Part shown: piece after piece, positions 8,674-17,001 of the stretch
How positions within the stretch are numbered: position 1 is the first letter of the stretch
Layout of the letters: the number at the start of each line of letters is the position of its first letter
Source of the DNA: Streptomyces phaeolivaceus
Lineage (GTDB): Bacteria; Actinomycetota; Actinomycetes; Streptomycetales; Streptomycetaceae
DNA: 64,000 nucleotides
Reading direction: 5' to 3'
Assembly: GCF_009184865.1 (NCBI RefSeq)
Contig: NZ_CP045096.1
Span: 5,084,001 to 5,148,000 of the forward strand
Program-made: the position numbers and the translations under genes
The notes under the pieces: generated by a model
Database searches by the model: none
What the model saw: only the letters and a program-made list of their open reading frames with translations
What the model was told of the DNA's origin: nothing

Positions 8674-8973
8674 GAGGGGACGCTACTCCTCGGCCGGGGC
8701 AGGGGCCCGGTGCAGGACGGGCCTGCGTCTCCGGTCCCCCTCCTGCGGCCTCGGTAACTAATCTCTTGCGCCCTTGGTCCTGATTGAGGTGCAATCGGTC
8801 CCCATCGGAGAGACCGTGGAGACGCTATGGCCACACGGACTCCTCACGACCCGCTCGCCCCGATGTCGAAGCGGTCCCGACTCCCCGCGCGGCGACCGAT
8901 GAGTTTCGGCGGCCCCGGTGGTCTCCCCTTGCGTAGCCCCGGACAGGGCCCCGTACGCGGAAGGATCCCAGAC
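8674..8973. other. Divergent region before the ABC exporter, possible longer ATPase start
   Basis: An in-frame ATG at 8827 with GGAG five bases upstream would add 49 residues to the ABC ATPase; these residues are basic and unlike the family. GATTG-AGGTG-CAATC (8782-8796) is a small inverted repeat and may be an operator. Nothing else is recognised. Confidence 0.4.
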
Positions 8974-10008
8974 ATGAGCGCACAGACGTCCGGCCTCGCG
9001 ATCGAGACCGCGGGTCTGGTGAAGACCTTCGGCGAGACCCGGGCCGTCGACGGCGTCGACCTGGCCGTGCCGGCCGGCACGGTCTACGGCGTCCTCGGCC
9101 CGAACGGCGCCGGCAAGACGACCACGGTGAAGATGCTCGCCACCCTTCTGCGCCCCGACGGCGGCCAGGCGCACGTCTTCGGCCACGACGTCGTCCGGGA
9201 GGCCGACGAGGTACGCGGCCGGGTCAGCCTGACCGGGCAGTACGCCTCCGTGGACGAGGACCTGACCGGCACCGAGAACCTGGTGCTGCTGGCCCGGCTC
9301 CTCGGCCACGACAAACGGACGGCACGGCAGCGCGCCGGACAACTGCTGGAGGCCTTCGGACTGACCGACGCCGCCGGAAAACAGGTCAAGCACTACTCGG
9401 GCGGCATGCGGCGCCGTATCGACATCGCCGCCTCCATCCTGAACACGCCCGACCTGCTGTTCCTGGACGAGCCGACGACCGGCCTCGATCCCCGCAGCCG
9501 CAATCAGGTGTGGGACATCGTGCGCGCGGTGGTCGCCCAGGGCACGACCGTGCTGCTGACCACGCAGTATCTGGACGAGGCCGACCAGCTGGCGTCCCGG
9601 ATCGCGGTCATCGACCAGGGCAAGGTGATCGCGGAGGGCACGAAGGGCGAGCTGAAGGCGTCCGTCGGCGCCGGTTCCGTCCATCTGCGGCTGCGCGACG
9701 CGGCCCAGCGCCCGCAGGCCGAGGAGGTGCTGCGGCTCGCCCTCGACGCCGATGTGCAGCGCGAGCCGGACCCGGTGGCGCTGACGGCCCGCGTGGGCGC
9801 GGGTTCCGCCAACGGGCAGGGGGCTGCCGAGGCCGCCGCACGAGCACTCGCCGAGCTGGCCCGCACCGGCATCACCGTCGACAACTTCTCGCTGGGGCAG
9901 CCCAGCCTGGACGAGGTCTTCCTCGCCCTCACCGGACACGACACCAAGGCATCGGCCGCCGCGCAGGCCGAGGAGACCACCGAGACGAAGGACGAGGCGG
10001 CGGCATGA
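8974..10008 (+). CDS. ABC transporter ATP-binding protein, DrrA family
   Basis: This 344-residue ATPase belongs to a two-component exporter of the daunorubicin-resistance type. Walker A is GPNGAGKTT, the signature is YSGGMRRR, Walker B is [12 protein letters not shown], and the C-terminal DrrA domain ends near the [18 protein letters not shown] signature. It powers the permease encoded immediately downstream. Start ATG 8974 follows GGAAGG; a 49-codon longer form from 8827 is possible. Its stop overlaps the permease start (ATGA), so the two are translationally coupled. The substrate is unknown, and no antibiotic cluster is adjacent. Confidence 0.9.
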   Translation: MSAQTSGLAIETAGLVKTFGETRAVDGVDLAVPAGTVYGVLGPNGAGKTTTVKMLATLLRPDGGQAHVFGHDVVREADEVRGRVSLTGQYASVDEDLTGTENLVLLARLLGHDKRTARQRAGQLLEAFGLTDAAGKQVKHYSGGMRRRIDIAASILNTPDLLFLDEPTTGLDPRSRNQVWDIVRAVVAQGTTVLLTTQYLDEADQLASRIAVIDQGKVIAEGTKGELKASVGAGSVHLRLRDAAQRPQAEEVLRLALDADVQREPDPVALTARVGAGSANGQGAAEAAARALAELARTGITVDNFSLGQPSLDEVFLALTGHDTKASAAAQAEETTETKDEAAA

Positions 10009-10853
10009 GCACCGCGACCACCACGGAGAACAAGGAACTCGCCCCCGTCAGCGCCGAGTCGCTCGCCGCGCTGCTCATCGCCAAGGAACGACCGCCGCGG
10101 CCCAGCGCCCTGTCGGCGTCCCTGACCTTCGGCTGGCGGGCCATGCTCAAGATCAAGCATGTGCCGGAACAGCTCTTCGACGTCACCGCCTTCCCGATCA
10201 TGATGGTGCTGATGTACACGTACCTCTTCGGCGGTGCGCTGGCCGGCTCCCCTGAGGAGTACATCCAGTTCCTGCTGCCGGGCATCCTGGTGATGTCGGT
10301 CGTGATGATCACGATGTACACGGGAGTCTCGGTCAACACGGACATCGAGAAGGGTGTCTTCGACCGGTTCCGCTCGCTGCCTATCTGGCGGCCGTCGACG
10401 ATGGTCGGCTATCTGCTGGGCGACGCCCTGCGCTACGCGATCGCGTCCGTGGTGATGCTCACCGTCGGCATGATCCTCGGCTACCGCCCGGACGGCGGGG
10501 TGGTGGGCGTGGTCGCCGGAGTCGCGCTGCTCATCGTCTTCTCGTTCGCGTTCTCGTGGATCTGGACGATGTTCGGTCTGATGCTGCGCACCGAGAAGTC
10601 CGTGATGGGCGTCAGCATGATGGTGATCTTCCCGCTGACCTTCCTGTCCAACGTCTTCGTCGACCCGAGCACCATGCCGGGCTGGCTCCAGGCCTTCGTC
10701 AACAACAGCCCGGTCACGCATCTGGCCTCGGCGGTCCGCGAGTTGATGGCGGGCGAGTGGCCGACGGCGGAGATCGCCTGGTCGCTGGGCTGGTCCGCCC
10801 TGTTCGTGCTGGTCTTCGGACCGATCACGATGCGGCTGTACAACCGCAAGTAG
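10005..10853 (+). CDS. ABC-2 type permease, DrrB family
   Basis: This integral membrane protein of 282 residues has about six hydrophobic segments. It has an N-terminal cytosolic stretch and the ABC-2 core ([35 protein letters not shown] with the E-loop, and [20 protein letters not shown]). It dimerises and pairs with the ATPase just upstream to export small hydrophobic compounds. The start ATG at 10005 overlaps the upstream stop by four bases. A strong hairpin follows the gene. Confidence 0.9.
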   Translation: MSTATTTENKELAPVSAESLAALLIAKERPPRPSALSASLTFGWRAMLKIKHVPEQLFDVTAFPIMMVLMYTYLFGGALAGSPEEYIQFLLPGILVMSVVMITMYTGVSVNTDIEKGVFDRFRSLPIWRPSTMVGYLLGDALRYAIASVVMLTVGMILGYRPDGGVVGVVAGVALLIVFSFAFSWIWTMFGLMLRTEKSVMGVSMMVIFPLTFLSNVFVDPSTMPGWLQAFVNNSPVTHLASAVRELMAGEWPTAEIAWSLGWSALFVLVFGPITMRLYNRK

Positions 10854-10868
10854 CCGATCACGCCAAGA

Positions 10869-10903
10869 GAGAGGCCCCGGGGTACGGAACCCCGGGGCCT
10901 CTC
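10869..10903. terminator. Bidirectional terminator
   Basis: A perfect 15-bp stem (GAGAGGCCCCGGGGT / ACCCCGGGGCCTCTC) with loop ACGGA lies between the convergent permease and potassium channel genes. Confidence 0.9.
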
Positions 10904-10912
10904 CCGTTCCCG

Positions 10913-12004
10913 CTACGGCAGGTGCTTGGTCTCGGGGGTGATCTTCGTGCTCGGGGTGGCGCGGACGATGGTGATGAGCCGGTCCGTCAACTGGAGCTCC
11001 CCGATGGACGGGTCGTCGTAGCCGAGCACACGGTGCCCGCGCAGCACGCTGACCACCAGGTCATCCGTCTCCCGCACCCCGCGCCCCACCTCGGCCTTTA
11101 TGACCGGCCGTTCGGCGATGTCGAGTCCACTGCCCTGCTGGATGAGGTCCTCCATCACCATGCCGGCCGCCGGGCTGAGCACGGAGAGCCCGAGGAGCCG
11201 TCCGGCCGCGCTGGCACTGGTGATGACGACATCCGCCCCGGACTGCTTCAGCAGCGGCGCGTTCTCCTCTTCCCGCACGGCGGCCACGATCTTCGCCCCA
11301 CGATTGAGCTGGCGGGCGGTCAGGGTGACCAGTACGGCCGTGTCGTCCCGCGCGGTCGAGATGATGATCTGCCGCGCCTTCTGAAGCTCGGCCCGCAGCA
11401 GCACATCACTGCGGGTCGCGTCCCCGATGACCCCTGTGTACCCCTCGGACGTCGCCGCCTCGATGGCCTTCGAGCTGGGGTCCACGACGACGACCTGTTC
11501 CTTCTTCAGGCCCGTCGCGCAGACGGTCTGGACCGCCGACCGTCCCTTCGTCCCCCAGCCGACCACAACGGTGTGCTCCCTCAAGGCCGCCCTCCAGCGG
11601 TTCTGTCGCCATTCCTCACGCGTGCGCTCCGTGAGCACTTCCAGCGTGGTCCCGACCAGAATGATCAGGAACAGCACACGCAAGGGCGTGATCACAAAGA
11701 TATTGGTGAATCGGGCAGCATCACTGACCGGAGTGATGTCGCCGTAGCCGGTGGTCGAGAGGGTGACGGTCGCGTAGTAGAACGCGTCGAGCAGGTCCAC
11801 GGAACCGTCGGAGTTGTCGTTGTATCCCTCACTGTCGGCGTAGACGATGAACGCCGTCGCGACCAGCACGAACAACGCCATCGCCAGCCGTTGGCCGACC
11901 TGACGGATCGGCCGCTCGACCTCACGCTTCGGCAGTCTCACCTGATGGGTCACGTGACGCTCGTCCGCGTTACGGGCGATCGCGTCCTGGCCCGGCAGTT
12001 TCAC
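10913..12004 (-). CDS. Potassium channel-like protein with TrkA-N (RCK) domain
   Basis: This 363-residue protein has one two-helix pore module. TM1 is MALFVLVATAFIVYA, the pore helix carries the potassium selectivity filter STTGYGD, and TM2 is LRVLFLIILVGTTLEVL. A cytosolic RCK/TrkA-N Rossmann domain follows (VVVGWGTKGRSAVQ), then a TrkA-C-like end. It probably forms a ligand-gated K+ or cation channel. The start GTG at 12004 has GGGGAG nine bases upstream and lies inside a perfect parS palindrome. A longer frame exists up to 12235 but would run through the parS sites and the moeA end. Confidence 0.85.
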   Translation of the reverse strand: MKLPGQDAIARNADERHVTHQVRLPKREVERPIRQVGQRLAMALFVLVATAFIVYADSEGYNDNSDGSVDLLDAFYYATVTLSTTGYGDITPVSDAARFTNIFVITPLRVLFLIILVGTTLEVLTERTREEWRQNRWRAALREHTVVVGWGTKGRSAVQTVCATGLKKEQVVVVDPSSKAIEAATSEGYTGVIGDATRSDVLLRAELQKARQIIISTARDDTAVLVTLTARQLNRGAKIVAAVREEENAPLLKQSGADVVITSASAAGRLLGLSVLSPAAGMVMEDLIQQGSGLDIAERPVIKAEVGRGVRETDDLVVSVLRGHRVLGYDDPSIGELQLTDRLITIVRATPSTKITPETKHLP

Positions 12005-12011
12005 GTGAAAC
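11998..12011. other. parS site (perfect GTTTCACGTGAAAC)
   Basis: The 14-base palindrome matches the ParB-binding consensus of Streptomyces. The GTG start codon of the channel gene sits at its centre on the minus strand. Confidence 0.9.
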
Positions 12012-12065
12012 ACTCCCCGTTTCCGCGTACATCCCCTGACTGCACTCCGCCCCCCGCCGCCCGCT

Positions 12066-12079
12066 GTTTCACGTGAAAC
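12066..12079. other. parS site (perfect GTTTCACGTGAAAC)
   Basis: This is a second perfect parS, 68 bases from the first. Its minus strand encodes the last residues (Phe-Thr) and TGA stop of moeA. Confidence 0.9.
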
Positions 12080-13424
12080 ACACCTGGATCCCCGCAGTCG
12101 CCCAGGGAAGGTCGAGCAGTTCCAGCTCCTGCCCAGAGCGCGCACCACCGGGCGGTACGACGGCCAGAGCATCGGCGGTGGCGATGCCGCGGAGCATAGC
12201 GGGACCGTTGTAGTGCAACGGCACGGCGTCATCACCCCGCAGACCGACAGGAACGAGCCGGGTGTCGTACGGGTGCCCGTGCACCGCCTCCCGCAGAGGC
12301 ATCGTGTACGGCTCCGGCGCGGCCCGTCCGGCGAGGATCCGCAGCAGGGGCTCTGCGAGCGTGAACAGCCCGGACACGGCGGCCAACGGGTTGCCGGGCA
12401 GCCCGACGAGGTGTTGGTCCTGTCTGATGCGGGCCAGCAGCATGGGGTGCCCCGGACGCACCTTGACGCCGTCGACGAGGAGTTCGGCCCCGACGCGGCG
12501 CAAGATGGGGTGGACGTGATCGACGGGCCCGGCGGCCGTACCGCCCGTGGTCACGATGAGGTCGGCGGTGGACTTCTTCACGGCCCGGTACAGGGCGTCG
12601 GCGTCGTCCCCGACACGGCGTACGGCGGTCACCTCGGCGCCGAGCGCGCGGAGCCAGGACGGCAGCATCGGGCCGAGGGCGTCCCGGATCAGGCCCTCGC
12701 GCGGGAGTCCGTCGGTGAGCAGTTCATCGCCGAGCACGAGCAGTTCGACGCGCGGGCGGGGGAGCACGCTCACCGTGTCGTACCCGGCTGCCGCCGCGAG
12801 CCCGAGGGCGGCCGGGGTGATCTGTGTGCCGAGCGAAAGGAGTTGGTCGCCGATCCGGCACTCCTGGCCCCGTGGGCGGATGTCCTGCCCGTGGGCCGGC
12901 TCCCGGGTCGGGTGCAGCCGCCCCTTGTCGTCGGTGCGCCCGTGCTCACTGCGCAGAACGGCGGTCGTGTCGAGCGGGACGCGGGCACCGGTGGCGATCC
13001 GGACCGCCTCCCCGTCGGTGAGCCGCCCTGCGTCGGCGTGCCCTGCCAGCACACCGTCCTCCCGAACGTCCCAGGGGCCGGGACCGGCGACCGCCCAGCC
13101 GTCCATCGCGGAGGTGTCGAAGGAGGGGAGGTCGGTGAGGGCGGTGAGGGGGGCGGCGAGAACGAGGCCGAGCGCCTTGTCGAGGGTGACCGACACGGGG
13201 GCCCGACGGCCCGCCGCGCGGCCGGCCCGTTCGGCGACGGCCCGCGCCTCTGGCCAGGAGGTGGCCCGGTGGGGGGAGTCGTCCTTGGCCCGGTGCGCCT
13301 CGGCCCGTGCCGCCGTGGGGGTTTCGCGGGGGGAGCGGGGTTCGCCCGGCCCCCGGGCGGCCCTGTCGTTGGCCACGGCCAGCGCCTCCTCCACGTCGAG
13401 TTCCTCGGCGTCCTGGGCGGTCAT
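12069..13424 (-). CDS. moeA: Molybdopterin molybdenumtransferase MoeA
   Basis: This 451-residue enzyme inserts molybdate into adenylated molybdopterin to form the molybdenum cofactor. After a disordered charged N-terminus of about 65 residues come FDTSAMDGWAV, VRIATGARVP and the MoCF-binding core VTTGGTAAGPVDHV, then VGLPGNPLAAVSGLFTLAEP. The family's usual length is 400-430, so only the N-terminus is extended. Start ATG 13424 overlaps the mobA-like stop by four bases. The stop codon lies inside a parS site. Confidence 0.93.
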   Translation of the reverse strand: MTAQDAEELDVEEALAVANDRAARGPGEPRSPRETPTAARAEAHRAKDDSPHRATSWPEARAVAERAGRAAGRRAPVSVTLDKALGLVLAAPLTALTDLPSFDTSAMDGWAVAGPGPWDVREDGVLAGHADAGRLTDGEAVRIATGARVPLDTTAVLRSEHGRTDDKGRLHPTREPAHGQDIRPRGQECRIGDQLLSLGTQITPAALGLAAAAGYDTVSVLPRPRVELLVLGDELLTDGLPREGLIRDALGPMLPSWLRALGAEVTAVRRVGDDADALYRAVKKSTADLIVTTGGTAAGPVDHVHPILRRVGAELLVDGVKVRPGHPMLLARIRQDQHLVGLPGNPLAAVSGLFTLAEPLLRILAGRAAPEPYTMPLREAVHGHPYDTRLVPVGLRGDDAVPLHYNGPAMLRGIATADALAVVPPGGARSGQELELLDLPWATAGIQVCFT

Positions 13425-14374
13425 CCGGCGGCCGGGCCCAAGTCCTGGCCGGCACCGGGCCCGGCGTCGGACCGGGTCTCCGACGTGGTGTCCGGCTTGG
13501 CGTCGGGGGTGTTCTCGTCGGCCCAGCGGAGGGCCAGGGCGGACGCCTTGCGGGCCGCTTCGGTGACTGCCTCGGGGCCTCCCCCGGCCTTGGCGGCGGC
13601 ATAGCCGACGAGGAACGTGGTCAGCGGAGCGGCGGGCCGGGCCACACTGTGGGCGGCGTCACGGGCGAGGTCGAGCAGCTCGGTGATGTCGACGTCGAGG
13701 TCGATCCCCAGCTCGTCCTTGACTGCGGAAATCCATTCATCCAACACGTTGCCATGCTCCCTGATCCGTGCGCGGGCGGCGGCGATGTCGTCCCAGGTGT
13801 CGCAGTCGAAGGACGCGAGAGGGTCGGTGATGCGGGTGAGGCGCAGCGCGGCGGTCAGCCGTCGCAGGGGGAGCCCGGTGAGTCCGTCGTGCTCGGCGGC
13901 GAGCCGCGTCAGCTCACGGTTCAGGGACTCGGCCCGGTAGGCGGCCACGAGGGGCTGGTCGCGGCCGTCGGGATCGGTGACCAGGACGCCGTCGGCGGGG
14001 TCCGTCCTGTCCGCGAGGGCGTCGAGCAGCCGCCGTACCGTCTCCTCGGCCAGGAACGGCAGATCGGCGGAGAGCACGAGGACGTGCGGCGCGGTGGTGT
14101 GCCGGAGTCCGGCGCCCAGCGCCGCCAGCGGGCCGCCGCCGGGGGGCTCCTCGCGGGCCCACAGCACGGGCCGCGCGGTGGGCCGGGGATCGGCGACGAC
14201 GACTGTCGTCCGGGCCCCGGCGCAGGCGGTCAGCACCCGGTCGAGCAGGGCCCGCCCGCCCACGCGCACGGCCGGTTTGTCGGCGCCCCCGAGCCGCCGG
14301 GCGGCGCCTCCGGCGAGCACGACGGCGTCGAACGCCTCGGTAGCGGGGCCGCCCGGGGGCTCATACGCGGTCAC
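13421..14374 (-). CDS. MobA-like nucleotidyltransferase fused to a DUF6457-like domain
   Basis: This protein has about 317 residues. The first 190 form a MobA-type nucleotidyltransferase (VVLAGGAARRLGGADKPAV, later SADLPFL), which would attach GMP or CMP to molybdopterin. After residue 200 a second module begins (VLDEWISAVKDELGIDLDVD), which resembles the small DUF6457 helical domain; its tail is low-complexity. The gene is coupled to moeA by an ATGA overlap, which supports a role in cofactor assembly. The GTG start at 14374 has GGAGG directly against it, so the true start may differ. Confidence 0.8.
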   Translation of the reverse strand: MTAYEPPGGPATEAFDAVVLAGGAARRLGGADKPAVRVGGRALLDRVLTACAGARTTVVVADPRPTARPVLWAREEPPGGGPLAALGAGLRHTTAPHVLVLSADLPFLAEETVRRLLDALADRTDPADGVLVTDPDGRDQPLVAAYRAESLNRELTRLAAEHDGLTGLPLRRLTAALRLTRITDPLASFDCDTWDDIAAARARIREHGNVLDEWISAVKDELGIDLDVDITELLDLARDAAHSVARPAAPLTTFLVGYAAAKAGGGPEAVTEAARKASALALRWADENTPDAKPDTTSETRSDAGPGAGQDLGPAAG

Positions 14375-14435
14375 CCTCCGAGTATGCGGGCCCCGGCGAT
14401 CACAGGGAACGCGGGGGAGGCGGCGCAATCACGGC

Positions 14436-14476
14436 CCGGTCGGGTCCGATGGCGCGGAGCGATCGAACCCGACCGG
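14436..14476 (-). terminator. Terminator after the 2-oxoacid dehydrogenase operon
   Basis: A 10-bp stem (CCGGTCGGGT / ACCCGACCGG) with a structured 21-base loop lies just downstream of the E2 stop. Confidence 0.6.
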
Positions 14477-14488
14477 CGAAGCCGATGA

Positions 14489-15997
14489 TCAGAGCGTGCG
14501 CAGCAGCACCGCCGGCTGTTCGACGCAGTCCGCCACGTATCGCAGGAAGCCGCCCGCCGTGCCGCCGTCGCAGACTCGGTGGTCGAAGGTGAGCGAGAGC
14601 TGCACGACCTGCCGTACCGCCAGTTCGCCCCGGTGCACCCAGGGCTTGGGGACGATACGGCCGACGCCGAGCATGGCGGCCTCGGGGTGGTTGATGATCG
14701 GCGTGGAACCGTCGACGCCGAACACTCCGTAGTTGTTCAGCGTGAAGGTCCCGCCGGTCAGCTGGGCGGGCGTCAGGGTCCCGGTCCGCGCCGCCTCGGT
14801 CAGCCGGGCGAACTCCGCGCCGAGCGACTCCGCGTTCCTGGTGTGCGCGTCCCGTACGACGGGGACGACCAGGCCCCGTTCCGTCTGCGCGGCGAACCCG
14901 AGGTGCACATGGTCGAGCCGTACGACCTCGCGGGCCTCCATGTCGACCGTCGAGTTCAGTTCCGGGAAGCGGGCCAGCGCGGCGGTGCAGATCCGGGCAA
15001 GCAGCGCGAGGAGGGAGATCTTCGGGCCGCCGGCCGCGTTCATGGCCGTACGGGCGTGCATCAGCTCCGTCGCGTCGGCGTCCACCCAGCAGGTCGCGTC
15101 GGGGATCTCGCGCCGGCTGCGGGAGAGCTTGTCGGCCACGGCACCCCGGACGCCGCGCAGCGGGACGCGGGTGCCGGAGGCGGCCGTGGCGGAGGCGGCC
15201 GTGGCGGAGCCAGCCGTGGCGGAGCCAGCCGTGGCGGAGCCAGCCGTGGCGGAGCCAGCCGTGGCGGAGCCAGCCGTGGCGGAGGCAGCCGTGGCGGAGG
15301 CAGCCGCGGGCGGGGCGGTGGGTACCGCGACGGGGCGCACGGCCGGTGCCTCCCTCGTCTCCGGTGCCCGGCCCGAGGGCGCGGTGGACCGCAGCGCGCG
15401 CTCCACGTCCGCCCGCAGGATCAGCCCCTGGGGTCCGGATCCCGTCAGTTCCCGCAGGTCGAGGCCGTTCTCGCGGGCGAGGCGGCGGACCAGCGGGGAG
15501 ATGACCGGCACGGGTCCGTCCGTACGGACCGGGACAGCCGCTGCGGCAGCGTGCGCGGGAACAGCGACGGGAGCGGCCTCGGGCACCGGCACCGGCACCG
15601 GCACGACGGACCGTGCGGGCTCCCCCGGCCGCACCCTCCTGCGGCGCGCCGGCGGCGCTCCCGTGCCGTATCCGACCAGTACGTTGCCGGAGCCCTCGCT
15701 CTTCTCGGCGTCGGCCGCGCCCGTGCCCCCGGCGGAACCGTCGACGACCGGCGCCCCCACGGCCACCGTCAACAGCGGAGCGCCCACGGGCAGTTCCGTG
15801 CCCTCCTCGCCGAAGCGGGCGGTGACGACCCCGCCGTAGGGGCAGGGGACCTCGACCATGGCCTTGGCCGTCTCGACCTCGACGACCGGCTGGTCGATCG
15901 CGACGACGTCCCCGACCTGGACCAGCCAGCGGACGATCTCGGCCTCGGTCAGCCCCTCGCCGAGGTCGGGCAGCTTGAACTCCAGCACCTGTGCCAT
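14489..15997 (-). CDS. bkdC: 2-oxoacid dehydrogenase E2, dihydrolipoyl acyltransferase (branched-chain type)
   Basis: This 502-residue E2 has one lipoyl domain at the N-terminus (lipoyl lysine in VEVETAKAMVEVP near residue 45) and an E3/E1-binding domain (ISPLVRRLARENGLDL, near 170-205). The catalytic acyltransferase domain ends with DHRVCDGGTAGGF, where the usual catalytic HxxxDG motif is HRVCDG. It transfers the acyl group from lipoate to CoA. The linker before the catalytic domain contains eight SATA(A/G) pentapeptides encoded by 15-bp repeats. The ATG overlaps the E1 beta stop (TGATG). It is the last gene of an E1a-E1b-E2 operon. Confidence 0.9.
   Translation of the reverse strand: MAQVLEFKLPDLGEGLTEAEIVRWLVQVGDVVAIDQPVVEVETAKAMVEVPCPYGGVVTARFGEEGTELPVGAPLLTVAVGAPVVDGSAGGTGAADAEKSEGSGNVLVGYGTGAPPARRRRVRPGEPARSVVPVPVPVPEAAPVAVPAHAAAAAVPVRTDGPVPVISPLVRRLARENGLDLRELTGSGPQGLILRADVERALRSTAPSGRAPETREAPAVRPVAVPTAPPAAASATAASATAGSATAGSATAGSATAGSATAGSATAASATAASGTRVPLRGVRGAVADKLSRSRREIPDATCWVDADATELMHARTAMNAAGGPKISLLALLARICTAALARFPELNSTVDMEAREVVRLDHVHLGFAAQTERGLVVPVVRDAHTRNAESLGAEFARLTEAARTGTLTPAQLTGGTFTLNNYGVFGVDGSTPIINHPEAAMLGVGRIVPKPWVHRGELAVRQVVQLSLTFDHRVCDGGTAGGFLRYVADCVEQPAVLLRTL
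15179..15298. repeat. Eight 15-bp tandem repeats inside the E2 linker
   Basis: Eight in-frame 15-base units encode SATAA or SATAG. The units are nearly identical in DNA, so copy number may vary by slippage or recombination. They sit in the flexible linker before the catalytic domain, where length change is tolerable. Confidence 0.9.
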
Positions 15998-17001
15998 CAG
16001 TTCTCCGCCTCCCACTGCAGACGCCCCACCGCGTCCAGGATCCGGTCGACGCCGGGCAGGTGGTGCCGCTCCAGCATCGGCGGGGGATACGGGATGTCGA
16101 ACCCGGCCACGCGCAGCACGGGCGCCTCCAGGTGGTGGAAGCAGCGCTCGGTCACCCGGGCCGCGATCTCGCCGCCCGGACCGCCGTAGGAACCGGACTC
16201 GTGCACGACGACCGCGCGGCCGGTCCGTCGTACCGACGCGGCGACCGTCTCGTCGTCGAAGGGCACCAGGGAGCGCAGGTCGACGACTTCGAGGTCCCAG
16301 CCCTCGGCCGTGGCCGCCTCGGCGGCCTCCAGGCAGACGGGCACGGAGGGGCCGTAGGTGAGGAGCGTGGCGCTGCGGCCGGCGCGGCGCACGACCGCGC
16401 GGCCGATCGGCTCGACGGCCTGCGGTTCCTCGGGGTTCCAGGCGTCCTTCGACCAGTACAGGCGCTTGGGCTCCAGGAAGACGACCGGGTCGTCGGAGGC
16501 GATGGCGGCACGCAGCAGCCCGTAGGCGTCGGCGACGGTGGCCGGCATGACGACATGGAGCCCCGGAGTCGCCATGTAGTAGGCCTCGGAGGAGTCGCTG
16601 TGGTGCTCGACGCCGCCGATGCCGCCGCCGTACGGGACGCGGATGGTGATCGGCAGCGGCATCGCGCCGCGCGTGCGGTTGCGCATACGGGCGACATGGC
16701 TGATGAGCTGCTCGAACGCCGGGTAGGCGAACGCGTCGAACTGCATCTCGACGACCGGCCTCAGCCCATACATGGCCATGCCGACCGCCGTGCCGAGGAT
16801 GCCCGCCTCGGCGAGCGGGGTGTCGGTGACCCGGTCCTCGCCGAACTCCTCGGCGAGCCCGTCGGTGACCCGGAAGACGCCGCCGAGGGTGCCGACGTCC
16901 TCGCCCATGACGTGCACGGTGAGGTCGGCGGTCATGGCGTCGCACAGGGCTCGGGTGAGCGCCTGCGCCATGGTGGCGGGCTTGAGGGCGACGGTGGTCA
17001 T
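15997..17001 (-). CDS. bkdB: 2-oxoacid dehydrogenase E1 beta subunit
   Basis: This 334-residue E1 beta carries the transketolase pyrimidine-binding domain (VHVMGEDVGTLGGVFRVTDG) and the C-terminal transketolase domain (LEVVDLRSLVPFDDETVAAS). It pairs with E1 alpha encoded just upstream; ThDP binds at the interface and decarboxylates branched-chain 2-oxoacids. Start (ATG 17001) and stop (15997) each share one base with the neighbours (TGATG), so all three subunits are translationally coupled. Confidence 0.93.
   Translation of the reverse strand: MTTVALKPATMAQALTRALCDAMTADLTVHVMGEDVGTLGGVFRVTDGLAEEFGEDRVTDTPLAEAGILGTAVGMAMYGLRPVVEMQFDAFAYPAFEQLISHVARMRNRTRGAMPLPITIRVPYGGGIGGVEHHSDSSEAYYMATPGLHVVMPATVADAYGLLRAAIASDDPVVFLEPKRLYWSKDAWNPEEPQAVEPIGRAVVRRAGRSATLLTYGPSVPVCLEAAEAATAEGWDLEVVDLRSLVPFDDETVAASVRRTGRAVVVHESGSYGGPGGEIAARVTERCFHHLEAPVLRVAGFDIPYPPPMLERHHLPGVDRILDAVGRLQWEAEN

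Noticed and set aside
15179..15298. Short tandem repeats that might look like a CRISPR array
   Set aside because: The units are 15 bp with no spacers, are in frame in the E2 gene and encode SATA pentapeptides.
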